Below, one piece after another: positions 1-8,155 of a DNA stretch of 64,000 nt; the first letter of the stretch is position 1, and the number at the start of each line of letters is the position of its first letter. Source of the stretch: Cesiribacteraceae bacterium YIM B00369. Its GTDB lineage: Bacteria > Bacteroidota > Bacteroidia > Cytophagales > Cyclobacteriaceae. The notes under the pieces were generated by a model. The model ran no database searches. It saw nothing but the letters and a program-made list of their open reading frames with translations, and was not told where the DNA came from. The DNA lies in contig JAFMYY010000020.1 of the NCBI GenBank assembly GCA_017948555.1, forward strand, positions 62,001 through 126,000, read 5' to 3'. Made by a program: the position numbers and the translations under genes.

Positions 1-742
1 CAGTTTTTTTCTCCTGCACCTCTCCGGTCTCCGGGTCATAATTCAGTACATGCCAGGTGCTGTTATCTTCGCGGAAATGGTTTTCCATAGTTGTATTGGC
101 ATGTTCAACCGCAATATTATAATAGGTTGAATCGCCTGTTTGCTCCGTAGCCCAAAACAGCATATCCAGATTCATCATATTGTCGATGATTACCAGAAAG
201 TCTTCCGGTTTTGAATTCCATGATCTGATTGCCCCTACTTTTGGATCATACCGGCTGATCAGGGATTTAGCACTTTGTATAATAATATCTTTATATTCCT
301 CAGATGGATTTATACGATAGGCATTGCCAAAGCTGTCAAACATCATAAACCCCAGATCGTGGGTGTCGGTATTAAACTTTTCCTTTTCCAACACCTTCAT
401 AATCCGCATTGCTTCATTAAGCAATTGCTCATCTCCCGTTTCTTCATAAAGATAGAGTAAGGTACCAGGGTAAAAACCGCTCACCCACCATTCCGACCCG
501 CTGGTTTCAAGCGAATCTTTTTCTGCGTAATAAGTCTTAGGAAAACGCCCCTCAGGAAGTCTTTCCATCAACACTTTGTATTGTGCAGCAGCCTTCTCCA
601 GGTTTTCTTCAGCAAGCTGCACCACCTCATTGTCCGGAGTGATTTTTGATTGTTGTTGTACATTTTCGCTGCTGCTACAGGCAAACTGCAGCAAGGAAAA
701 GGCAACCAAAAAGAATGCACTGCACTTGTAATTAAAGTTCAT
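1..742 (-). CDS. GH88 unsaturated glucuronyl/galacturonyl hydrolase, lipoprotein, partial
   Basis: The gene runs off the left edge, so only about 247 N-terminal residues are visible. The start at 742 gives a signal peptide ending in a Cys at residue 22, so the product is probably a lipoprotein. The GH88 hallmarks are present: an SGFYPGTLL stretch near residue 88, HDLGF with Asp129, and DNMMNL with Asp187. These match the two catalytic aspartates known for this family, which hydrates and removes the 4,5-unsaturated uronic acid left by polysaccharide lyases. It lies 304 bases behind the susD-like gene on the same strand, with a large hairpin between them. This suggests it is the distal, possibly attenuated, gene of the sigma/FecR-controlled locus. 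The C-terminus and substrate class (pectin, glycosaminoglycan or other) cannot be judged. Confidence 0.85.
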   Translation of the reverse strand, partial: MNFNYKCSAFFLVAFSLLQFACSSSENVQQQSKITPDNEVVQLAEENLEKAAAQYKVLMERLPEGRFPKTYYAEKDSLETSGSEWWVSGFYPGTLLYLYEETGDEQLLNEAMRIMKVLEKEKFNTDTHDLGFMMFDSFGNAYRINPSEEYKDIIIQSAKSLISRYDPKVGAIRSWNSKPEDFLVIIDNMMNLDMLFWATEQTGDSTYYNIAVEHANTTMENHFREDNSTWHVLNYDPETGEVQEKKT

Positions 743-753
743 TTGAAAGATAT

Positions 754-787
754 AATGTGACAGGTTAAAACAATGTGACAGGTTAAA
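754..787. repeat. Two direct copies of a 16-bp sequence ahead of the GH88 gene
   Basis: The sequence aatgtgacaggttaaa occurs at 754-769 and again, identically, at 772-787, an 18-base period. The pair ends only about 12 bases upstream of the GH88 start codon, so it lies in the promoter or 5' leader. It may be a regulator site or an RNA element. Which one cannot be told from the sequence. Confidence 0.7.
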
Positions 788-972
788 GTTAATAAGAAAT
801 CTCTAACAGGAATATTTTTATTATGAATTACCTGATTATATAAAATATTTCAAAACAGAATATTTTATTTAAAACAAACTGATAACTGCCTCCGGCTTTA
901 ACCATATTATGCTCTTTTCTCAAAGCTTAAACAGAGATTATCTGAATTTAATTTATGCTAATTGCAGCATAA

Positions 973-1020
973 TTCCCCGGAAGAAGAAAGGGCGCTTTAT
1001 TTGCCCCTTCTTCCGGGGAA
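973..1020 (-). terminator. Long GC-rich hairpin between the susD-like gene and GH88
   Basis: Arms at 973-986 and 1007-1020 pair perfectly over 14 bp. An inner GGGC/GCCC stem (990-993 with 1003-1006) extends the structure. It begins 27 bases after the susD-like stop. Neither strand has a strong T tract next to it, so it may act as an RNA stabiliser or attenuator protecting the susCD message rather than as a full terminator. Confidence 0.6.
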
Positions 1021-1046
1021 CTTATTTTATTTCTTAAAGTTACTTT

Positions 1047-2705
1047 TTAATTATAACCGGGATTTTGCTTTAATTCAGCATCCTTATTCAGCCTTATCTC
1101 CTGATCGGGGATTGGCAGCAGAAGGTGCTTATCCTCTAAACCAGTAATAACGCGAAGGCCTTCCGGTAAAGAACTATAACTATTGAGGCGGTTTACCCGA
1201 TCCACCAAAGTTTTGGTTCTCATCAGGGTCAGCCTGCGGTTTTCTTCTCCTATCAGCTCTCTGGCTCTTTCATCCAGAATGAAATCCAGGTTCATGTCTG
1301 CTGCATCTACTGACGGGGCATTTCTTGCTTCCCTTAGTTCGTTGATGGTTGCTGCCGCCTCACCTGGCTTATCCTGCATAACCTCTGCTTCAGCACGAAG
1401 AAGGTAAGTTTCTCCTAAACGCATCATGATAATGTCCTTCCACGTGCCCCAGCCGAATACATCCCGGGGATCAAAATGTCCCCACTTCATAGTGTAAGGG
1501 TTAATCCTTCTTATGGTATCAACAGGTGTAATTTGTATTTTAGTACCATCTGCCAGGGTATGCTCTCCTAAAGTAACTTTGGTTCCGTATATATTAGCAA
1601 ATTTAGGATCCGGATTATTGAAATAAAATTCTCTCTTTATACTATATTCCGAATTCCGCATATCACCCTCTTCATACAAATCATGTAACACCCAGTTATT
1701 CAGCCTGATCCGTGACAAACCTCTTCCTCCTAAAGAATCGGCAGGAATTAAACCCGGTACATTGTGGTAGCCTGCACCCCAAACCCGGCGATGCTGAAAG
1801 TCGCCCGCATTACCTGATGGTACATCTGAAGGATTCTCAGTTTCCAACACCCATATAGCTTCAGTGTTTCCCTGGTTATATCTTTGGTTGCCGACATGAA
1901 ACATATCAGAAAAAGGATCACCAGGATCACCTGCCTTCACTCCATAGCGTTCACTAACCAGTTCAAAGGCACCACTGGAAATAATCATATCAGCATGGCT
2001 TTCCGCTTTCGCATATTCTCCTGTTCTCAAATAGAATTCTGCAGCTAATTGATGCGCCATATATACATTTGCTCTTCCAATATGAGGGGCCTCTCCAATA
2101 ACAGGAAGATAGGTTGTTGCGGAATCAAGGTCAATTTTTATCTGATTATTTATATCCTCCAGAGAAGCCCTCACAAAATCTGTTTTGGGAGCCGTAAGCG
2201 GTTCTGTAATCAGGGGAACTCCGCCAAAAACTGTGGCCAGAAAGTTATAGGTATATGCTCTGAAAAAGCGTGCTTCTGCATTAATTCTGCTTTTATTTGC
2301 CTGCGAAACACCTTCCAGTTCAGGGTTTTCCACATTGGCAATAATAATGTTAGCATTATTGATCATTTCGTAATTCCAGTTCCAGGTCCGGCCCGCCACC
2401 TCGTCTAATGGGTTTAACAGTTCATAGTTAAAGTAGGGCACCTCAATTCCCTGCACTTCAGCAGGCCATATTACATCTGTTCCCACCTGCCAGGCAGCCA
2501 GCCAGCCCTGTCTGTCAGCCTGTGCCTGAAAATTAGCTGTGCGGTTATAAAGACCGTTTAAGGAGGCCTCCATTCCGGCTAAATCAGTAAGGTTAGAAGG
2601 AGCATACTCATCAAGGATTTCCTCATCCAAAAAATCTTTATCACAAGCTGTAATTACCTGGGCCCCTACTAACACGTAAAGGAATAATTTTATATATCTT
2701 TTCAT
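1047..2705 (-). CDS. SusD/RagB-family surface glycan-binding lipoprotein
   Basis: The product is a 552-residue outer-membrane lipoprotein that binds glycan at the cell surface and caps its partner SusC. The signal peptide ends in an ITAC lipobox with the lipidated Cys at residue 21. Family features are the N-terminal helical region with an AEARFFRAYTY motif (the TPR-like SusD core), a central asparagine- and aromatic-rich ligand part, and the C-terminal segment around LDERARELIGEENRR, LLPIPDQEI and a terminal NPGYN. These are typical of RagB/SusD proteins of this length. The gene follows the susC-like gene after 26 bases and is surely co-transcribed with it. The neighbouring GH88 and GH42 enzymes suggest a uronic-acid- and galactose-containing glycan as ligand, which is inference. 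Confidence 0.95.
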   Translation of the reverse strand: MKRYIKLFLYVLVGAQVITACDKDFLDEEILDEYAPSNLTDLAGMEASLNGLYNRTANFQAQADRQGWLAAWQVGTDVIWPAEVQGIEVPYFNYELLNPLDEVAGRTWNWNYEMINNANIIIANVENPELEGVSQANKSRINAEARFFRAYTYNFLATVFGGVPLITEPLTAPKTDFVRASLEDINNQIKIDLDSATTYLPVIGEAPHIGRANVYMAHQLAAEFYLRTGEYAKAESHADMIISSGAFELVSERYGVKAGDPGDPFSDMFHVGNQRYNQGNTEAIWVLETENPSDVPSGNAGDFQHRRVWGAGYHNVPGLIPADSLGGRGLSRIRLNNWVLHDLYEEGDMRNSEYSIKREFYFNNPDPKFANIYGTKVTLGEHTLADGTKIQITPVDTIRRINPYTMKWGHFDPRDVFGWGTWKDIIMMRLGETYLLRAEAEVMQDKPGEAAATINELREARNAPSVDAADMNLDFILDERARELIGEENRRLTLMRTKTLVDRVNRLNSYSSLPEGLRVITGLEDKHLLLPIPDQEIRLNKDAELKQNPGYN

Positions 2706-2731
2706 TGGAATAAATTTTATAGTGCAATAAA

Positions 2732-5700
2732 TTAAAGGGTTAAGTTCAGCCCGAAGGAAATGGTTCTTACTAAGGGGTAGTTTGTTTCCCAGTTCTCTGA
2801 CCCTCTACTGATTTGTTCATTCTCAGGATCCCAACCTATCCAGTCGGTGAAGGTATATAGATTCCTTCCGGCGGCATAAAGCGTAAGCCCGCTTACAGAA
2901 AATCTGTCTAAGAATGACTGAGGAACCGTATAGCTTAACCTTACATCTTTAATTCTCAGGTAGCTGGCATCCATTGGGTATCCATATCCAAAAGTATTGG
3001 TGTACTTTAATGATGGCCATTCGTTACTCCTGTTCTCCGGGGTCCAGTACCCTACTTCTGCAGGAATATTTCTACGGCCTGCCTCATCCGCAAAAGTAAT
3101 ATCACGGTTATTCCTCAGCACTCCCCGGGCCGTTTGTAAAAATACGCTCAGGTGGAAATTACCATAATGGAAAGTATTGGTAAGGCCACCATACCATTTT
3201 GGTAATTCAGAACCTAAAATTACCCGGTCTTCAGCATTAATTACACCATCCCGGACACCATCAACTTCCTGGTCTTCGAACCTAAGATATCCCGGTTCAA
3301 AACCGGCAGGTATGTCTTCATCTCCTTCCTGCCACACACCAATCATTTTATAATCGAAAACTGCCTGTAACGGCTCACCTATAAACCACCTGTTAGCGAT
3401 GTCATCCTGGCCATCTCCATAAATTTCCAACAGCTCGTTCCGGTTAGAGGTGATATTAAAATTGGTTTCCCATCTAAACTTTCCTGCATCAATATTAACC
3501 GTATTCAAAGTTAGCTCAATACCAGAATTTCTTAATGAACCAAGATTTTGGTACACGTCTGCGTAACCGGTAGCCCGGGGTAGATTTCTTCGCATTAACA
3601 GATCATTAGTAGTATTCCTGTAAACTTCCAGGGTACCATGGATCCTGTTGCGCAGGAAACCGAAATCAAGACCAATATTGGCCGAGGTGGTTGTCTCCCA
3701 GCTCAGGTCTGCATTACCTAACATTGGATTTGCTACTGCTCCCACAAAGGTTTGTCCCCCAAAGGCCATTCTGTTTGTATTGGCGCGGGATAAAGTCTGA
3801 TTAATCCCGATTGCCATATTTCCGGCTTTACCATAAGATAGCCGTAGTTTCAGGTTGCTGACTGCGTTTGAATTCTCTAAGAAGCCTTCATTTGCGATGT
3901 TCCACCCCAGGGCCACAGAAGGGAAAAAGGCATATTTACTTGTATTGACACCAAATGCAGAATAACCGTCGCGTCTTCCGGTCACCGTCATTAAGTAGCG
4001 GCTATCGTAAGAATAATTTATTCTTCCCATTTGAGAAAGAAGGCCAGATCGGTTTCCTCTTGAATCGGATGTTCGTGTATTACCCGCATCCAGTTTATAA
4101 TAGGACAAATTGTCATTTACAAAACCAACTGCTCTTGCCTCCGACCAGAAATAGTTACTTTCCTGTGCGCTATATAAAGCGGTAATATCCAGGTGATGCT
4201 GTCCGAAATCCTTTGTATAGGATAATATATTTTCCACCACCCAGTTTTTGGTTTCCTCATTTGCATCATAGGCAGTACCATTATTGTCGTTTGCCAGGCG
4301 CCCGGTATAACCGGCATCTCTTCCGTCTTCAAGTATATAAGAGGCATTTAAGCGGTATTTTAAACCTTCCAGAAAGGTAGGGGTAACTTCTGTGTAAATA
4401 TTTCCTGTCAGGTAATTATCTCTCCTTAATCTATCAGTTGTTAAACCTAGCATAGGAGAAACAAACAATCTTTCCGGCTCCATCGGGAAAAGCAAATAAT
4501 TACCATTTTCATCGTACACATCGGTATAGGGACTCATAGCTGTTGCCAAAAGGAAATTAGCCCTGCCACCATCAGAGTTCTTATTTGCATAATAAAGAGA
4601 AGTACCCACCTTGAGGAAATCATTAATCCTGGCATCAATGTTCGTTCTTATACTTGCCCGTTCGAACTGGAAACCTTTAATGATGCCCTCCTGCTTCAGG
4701 TAACCTCCGCCAACAAAGTATTGTAAATCTTCAGTTCCTCCGGAAATACTCAGGTTATGATCTGTAATTCTTCCTGTCTGAGACACTTCATCCAGCCAGT
4801 CTGTTGTCTCACCTTCATTATAATTATCGATTTCAGCCTGGTTAGGTAGCACCCGATCCTGGGTTTCACCCCGGGCCGCCAAAAAATCCGCATATTTTTG
4901 CACATACCTTTCAGGGCTCATGGGTTCCAGCTTATGTGAAAAACCTTCAATGCCGGTATATGCGTTGTAGTTGATCCGTGGCTTACCGGTTTTTCCTCTT
5001 TTTGTAGTAATCAGGATAACTCCGTTTGCACCCCTGGTACCGTAAATAGCCACAGCGGAAGCATCCTTTAAAATCTCAATAGATTCAACATCGTTTGTAT
5101 TGATGTCATTGATACTGCCAAAGAAGGGAGTACCATCCAATACAATAAAAGGATCTGTATTAGCATTAATAGAATTCACACCTCTGATACTCATGGAGCC
5201 CTCACTTCCCGGAACTGATGAACCCTGTGAAATGCTTAAACCGGCTGTTGTGCCTTGTATTGCCTGTGTAATGTCGGTAACAGGGAGGTTCTGCAACCTG
5301 TCCTTTGGTACGGAAGCTACAGAACCTGTAATGTCGGACCTTTTCTGGGTTCCATAACCTACTACCACTACTTCACTTAACTGCGCTATATCCTGTGTGA
5401 GTTGTATATCAATTACGGACCTGTTGTTAATCGGCACCTCCTCATTCAGGTATCCGATAAAAGAAAAAACCAAAGTTCCATTTTCATACTCATCCGGAAC
5501 AGAAAGGTTATAGTTACCTTCCAGGTCTGTAACTGTTCCCAGGCCAGAGGCTCCCTTAATCATTACATTTACCCCGGGGAGGCCTGCCCCGTTTTCATCT
5601 GTTACTTTTCCTCTTACCGGCAGCAAAAGAAAGGAAGTTTCAATGGTTTCCACCGGTTTTTCTTTTGCTGCCATCCGCTGGATACTGATATTCCTGTTTA

Positions 5701-6031
5701 CCTGCTTAAACTTTATCCTTGCCTGCCTCGACAGTTCTATCAGAATGTCAGACACCGCAGCATTCTTTACTGCTATGGTAACCTTTTGACTACCATCCAG
5801 CTCTTTTGAAGAATAGACAAAGCTAAACTGGGTTTGCTTCTCAATGGCATCCAGTACTTTATCTATCCGCATTTCCTTTACGTCCATATCTATAAAAACC
5901 TCTCTCACACTGGGAATCTGGGCATTTCCATCGATTGCGAAGAGAGTACTGGTTAAAAGGCACTGAAGAAAAAATCCGTAGAGGGTAAATTTTGTCAACA
6001 TAAAAAGATGTTGTTGAAGTCTTTTTTTCAT
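2732..6031 (-). CDS. SusC/RagA-family TonB-dependent transporter with N-terminal STN domain
   Basis: This 1099-residue outer-membrane transporter imports oligosaccharide using TonB energy. In order it shows a signal peptide (residues ~1-38), an STN signalling domain (~45-118), a carboxypeptidase-regulatory-like beta-sandwich (~137-215), a TonB box/plug region with VVVGYGTQKRSDITGSVASV-type sequence followed by the SusC hallmark of a DGTPF loop and GANGVILITTKRG, and then a long beta-barrel ending in ISFGLNLTL, with an aromatic residue nearby as usual. The STN domain is the part known to touch a FecR-type anti-sigma factor, and such genes lie immediately upstream here, 163 bases away. The second SusC of the window lacks the STN domain. 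Start at 6031 fits the signal peptide. Confidence 0.96.
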   Translation of the reverse strand: MKKRLQQHLFMLTKFTLYGFFLQCLLTSTLFAIDGNAQIPSVREVFIDMDVKEMRIDKVLDAIEKQTQFSFVYSSKELDGSQKVTIAVKNAAVSDILIELSRQARIKFKQVNRNISIQRMAAKEKPVETIETSFLLLPVRGKVTDENGAGLPGVNVMIKGASGLGTVTDLEGNYNLSVPDEYENGTLVFSFIGYLNEEVPINNRSVIDIQLTQDIAQLSEVVVVGYGTQKRSDITGSVASVPKDRLQNLPVTDITQAIQGTTAGLSISQGSSVPGSEGSMSIRGVNSINANTDPFIVLDGTPFFGSINDINTNDVESIEILKDASAVAIYGTRGANGVILITTKRGKTGKPRINYNAYTGIEGFSHKLEPMSPERYVQKYADFLAARGETQDRVLPNQAEIDNYNEGETTDWLDEVSQTGRITDHNLSISGGTEDLQYFVGGGYLKQEGIIKGFQFERASIRTNIDARINDFLKVGTSLYYANKNSDGGRANFLLATAMSPYTDVYDENGNYLLFPMEPERLFVSPMLGLTTDRLRRDNYLTGNIYTEVTPTFLEGLKYRLNASYILEDGRDAGYTGRLANDNNGTAYDANEETKNWVVENILSYTKDFGQHHLDITALYSAQESNYFWSEARAVGFVNDNLSYYKLDAGNTRTSDSRGNRSGLLSQMGRINYSYDSRYLMTVTGRRDGYSAFGVNTSKYAFFPSVALGWNIANEGFLENSNAVSNLKLRLSYGKAGNMAIGINQTLSRANTNRMAFGGQTFVGAVANPMLGNADLSWETTTSANIGLDFGFLRNRIHGTLEVYRNTTNDLLMRRNLPRATGYADVYQNLGSLRNSGIELTLNTVNIDAGKFRWETNFNITSNRNELLEIYGDGQDDIANRWFIGEPLQAVFDYKMIGVWQEGDEDIPAGFEPGYLRFEDQEVDGVRDGVINAEDRVILGSELPKWYGGLTNTFHYGNFHLSVFLQTARGVLRNNRDITFADEAGRRNIPAEVGYWTPENRSNEWPSLKYTNTFGYGYPMDASYLRIKDVRLSYTVPQSFLDRFSVSGLTLYAAGRNLYTFTDWIGWDPENEQISRGSENWETNYPLVRTISFGLNLTL

Positions 6032-6194
6032 AATTTAGATGAGTTATGTGATTGAACATAATGGTCCTGTTCTTATCCGGAAGTGAGTGACCATGGATAA
6101 GGCAGAAATTTTGCTCCTGCGATGTTGGCGCATCTCAGGGGCTTTTTTTTTAAAACAAAGTGGTGATCCGGTACTTGTTAATTCATAGGCATTT

Positions 6195-7268
6195 TTACTT
6201 TTTAAAATTTAAATACACTTTATTTCCCCTGAACTGATGGCTGAATTTTCCTGTATAGCCAATACTATGCAGTACATTGTCTAAAGATTCATTTTTAAAC
6301 CTGCCTGTTACCTTCAAATCATTACCTGGCATTTCATCCACCTCAAACTCCACACCATACCACCGCTCCATTTTAAGTAATGCCTCCGCTAGTGGCAGAT
6401 CTGTAAAAAGCAGGACACCGTCCTTCCAGGCTGTTTCCTGTTCCGGATCAAAATCTGTTTTTACCAGTGCTCCGGCCTCCTTCTCTAACAGACCTTTTTC
6501 TCCCGGATTTAAAATTAAATTTTGAAGTTCATCGTCTGCCGGCAATAATAAAACCTTGCCTGTAACGAGCGCTATACTGCTTTCATCACAATCAGGATAT
6601 GCTTTCATATTAAAAGAAGTGCCTAATACCCGCGCATCCATAATGGCTGATTTTACAATAAAAGGCTTTGCGCTCTTTGTAACCTCAAAAAACGCCTCTC
6701 CTTCCAGCACCACTTCCCTCGTCTTCCCCGTAAACTCTTCAGGATAAATCAGTTTGCTTGAGGAATTTAATACAACCACCGAACCATCAGGCAAAAATAT
6801 AGTCGACTTCTGTCCTCTTTTATTTATTTTCTCCACTATCTCCACCCGGGGGCCTTGCTCAAACCCTCCGGTAATAAGGTGAATTGACAGGGCGAAAACG
6901 ATTGCGCCTCCTAAAATAGCTGCATACCGGAGCAAATAACTTAAGGTTGATATTCTCTTTTGTGGTATTATGTAATTCTGGCTGATAGACCTGATGATGG
7001 TTTCTTTTTCCTTTGCCTCATCTCTCTTTCCATTGGTTTCCCTGATCCTCTCCAGAAGCATTTTCTTTTCAGGAACGGAAATTTTAATCTCTTTAAACCG
7101 GAAGGCAGTAATAACAACTCTTGCTTCCTCCACCAGTTTCTTCCTCTCCGGATCCTGCTCTAACCAGTTATTCCAGTACAAAGCGGAGCCGGCATCCTGA
7201 TTTGTTATCCAGTCACGGAAAGATTTGTCTGCTAAAAGATTATCTAATTCCCTGTTATTCGCTTCCAT
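6195..7268 (-). CDS. FecR-family anti-sigma factor
   Basis: The protein has 357 residues. A cytoplasmic N-terminal part of about 110 residues would bind the sigma factor. One membrane helix follows (about residues 112-132, rich in A, I, L and G). The periplasmic FecR domain contains the conserved stretch with LPDGSVVVLNSSSKLIYP and VVLEGEAFFEV. The C-terminal ~70 residues, ending in RGNKVYLNFKK, match the DUF4974-like STN-type domain often found in Bacteroidota FecR proteins. It would hold the upstream sigma factor inactive until the STN domain of the downstream SusC reports ligand. It sits between the sigma gene (97-base gap) and the susC-like gene, the classical order. Confidence in family and role is high; the inducing sugar is unknown. 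Confidence 0.95.
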   Translation of the reverse strand: MEANNRELDNLLADKSFRDWITNQDAGSALYWNNWLEQDPERKKLVEEARVVITAFRFKEIKISVPEKKMLLERIRETNGKRDEAKEKETIIRSISQNYIIPQKRISTLSYLLRYAAILGGAIVFALSIHLITGGFEQGPRVEIVEKINKRGQKSTIFLPDGSVVVLNSSSKLIYPEEFTGKTREVVLEGEAFFEVTKSAKPFIVKSAIMDARVLGTSFNMKAYPDCDESSIALVTGKVLLLPADDELQNLILNPGEKGLLEKEAGALVKTDFDPEQETAWKDGVLLFTDLPLAEALLKMERWYGVEFEVDEMPGNDLKVTGRFKNESLDNVLHSIGYTGKFSHQFRGNKVYLNFKK

Positions 7269-7365
7269 TCATGCTATTTCCTGTAAAGAGTCAGCCCCCT
7301 CACTTTTTCCACTATCTGAAAGCATTTTTTTTATTCTTTTTTTTAAACAGGTTAAACCGTAAAAG

Positions 7366-7989
7366 CTATACGATATTAATACCTGACAGGAAAGAAACAG
7401 ATACCAGAGGAGGAAGGATTTTTCGTAAGGCACAAAAAGCTTTAGATGCAAGATTGTAGACATACTTCTGATCCAGTTGCAGCAACTGTGCTATTTCAGG
7501 ATAAGACATATCCTGGTAAAACCGGAGATAAATAATTTCCCTCTGCCGTTTTGATACGGTGGACAGGCATCGCCGGATACTTTTAGCCAGGTCTTCTTTG
7601 TTCTGGTTATCTACCAGTTCATCAAGAAAAGAAGGAATAACTTCGAAGGAATTCCGGTCATAATCAACATCAAAAAAGGCAAAAGTTTTTTCCTTTCTCA
7701 GTTTTCGCAAAGCGCGCCTTTTGATACTTGAAAACAGGTACAGGCGAACGGAACGAATGGCGCCAAGCTTTTTCCTGCTACTCCAGAGATCGGTAAAAAC
7801 ATCATGAATCACATCTTCGACCAGAGACTTATCTGCCAGTAATACAGAGGCATAACGGTATAATTCGCCTGCATATTTCTGGTATATACTTTCGTAGGCA
7901 GTATTGCTCCCCTCTACAAATTGCTGCCAAAGGGTTAAATCATCATCAGGAGAAGCTCCCCCATACTGTACATTTAAAAAATTCCCCAA
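7366..7989 (-). CDS. ECF RNA polymerase sigma factor of the FecI/RpoE type
   Basis: The product is a 207-residue ECF sigma factor. Region 2 is visible around YQKYAGELYRYASVLLADKS, followed by VEDVIHDVFTDLW. Region 4 is a helix-turn-helix starting near LSTVSKRQREIIYLRFYQ and continuing through the YPEIAQLLQLDQKYVYNLASKA recognition part. No region 1.1 or 3 is present, as expected for ECF factors. Start at 7989 gives the family's usual length. FecR follows directly. The unit is expected to drive the susCD genes and perhaps its own promoter. The GH42 gene lies 166 bases upstream on the same strand, so read-through from it is possible. Confidence 0.95.
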   Translation of the reverse strand: MGNFLNVQYGGASPDDDLTLWQQFVEGSNTAYESIYQKYAGELYRYASVLLADKSLVEDVIHDVFTDLWSSRKKLGAIRSVRLYLFSSIKRRALRKLRKEKTFAFFDVDYDRNSFEVIPSFLDELVDNQNKEDLAKSIRRCLSTVSKRQREIIYLRFYQDMSYPEIAQLLQLDQKYVYNLASKAFCALRKILPPLVSVSFLSGINIV

Positions 7990-8155
7990 TTTTCAGTGAT
8001 ATTTTAACAATAATAAAAAATAAAATTGTAAAATCATCTGATATTACGAATTTTATAAAGAAACACGCGCCCAACCTGCAGCTCTCCGGTTTTATCTGTT
8101 TTCAGAAACCACAAACCTTCTCCTTTCCCAAAGAAAGAACCAACTGCAGCCTCAT

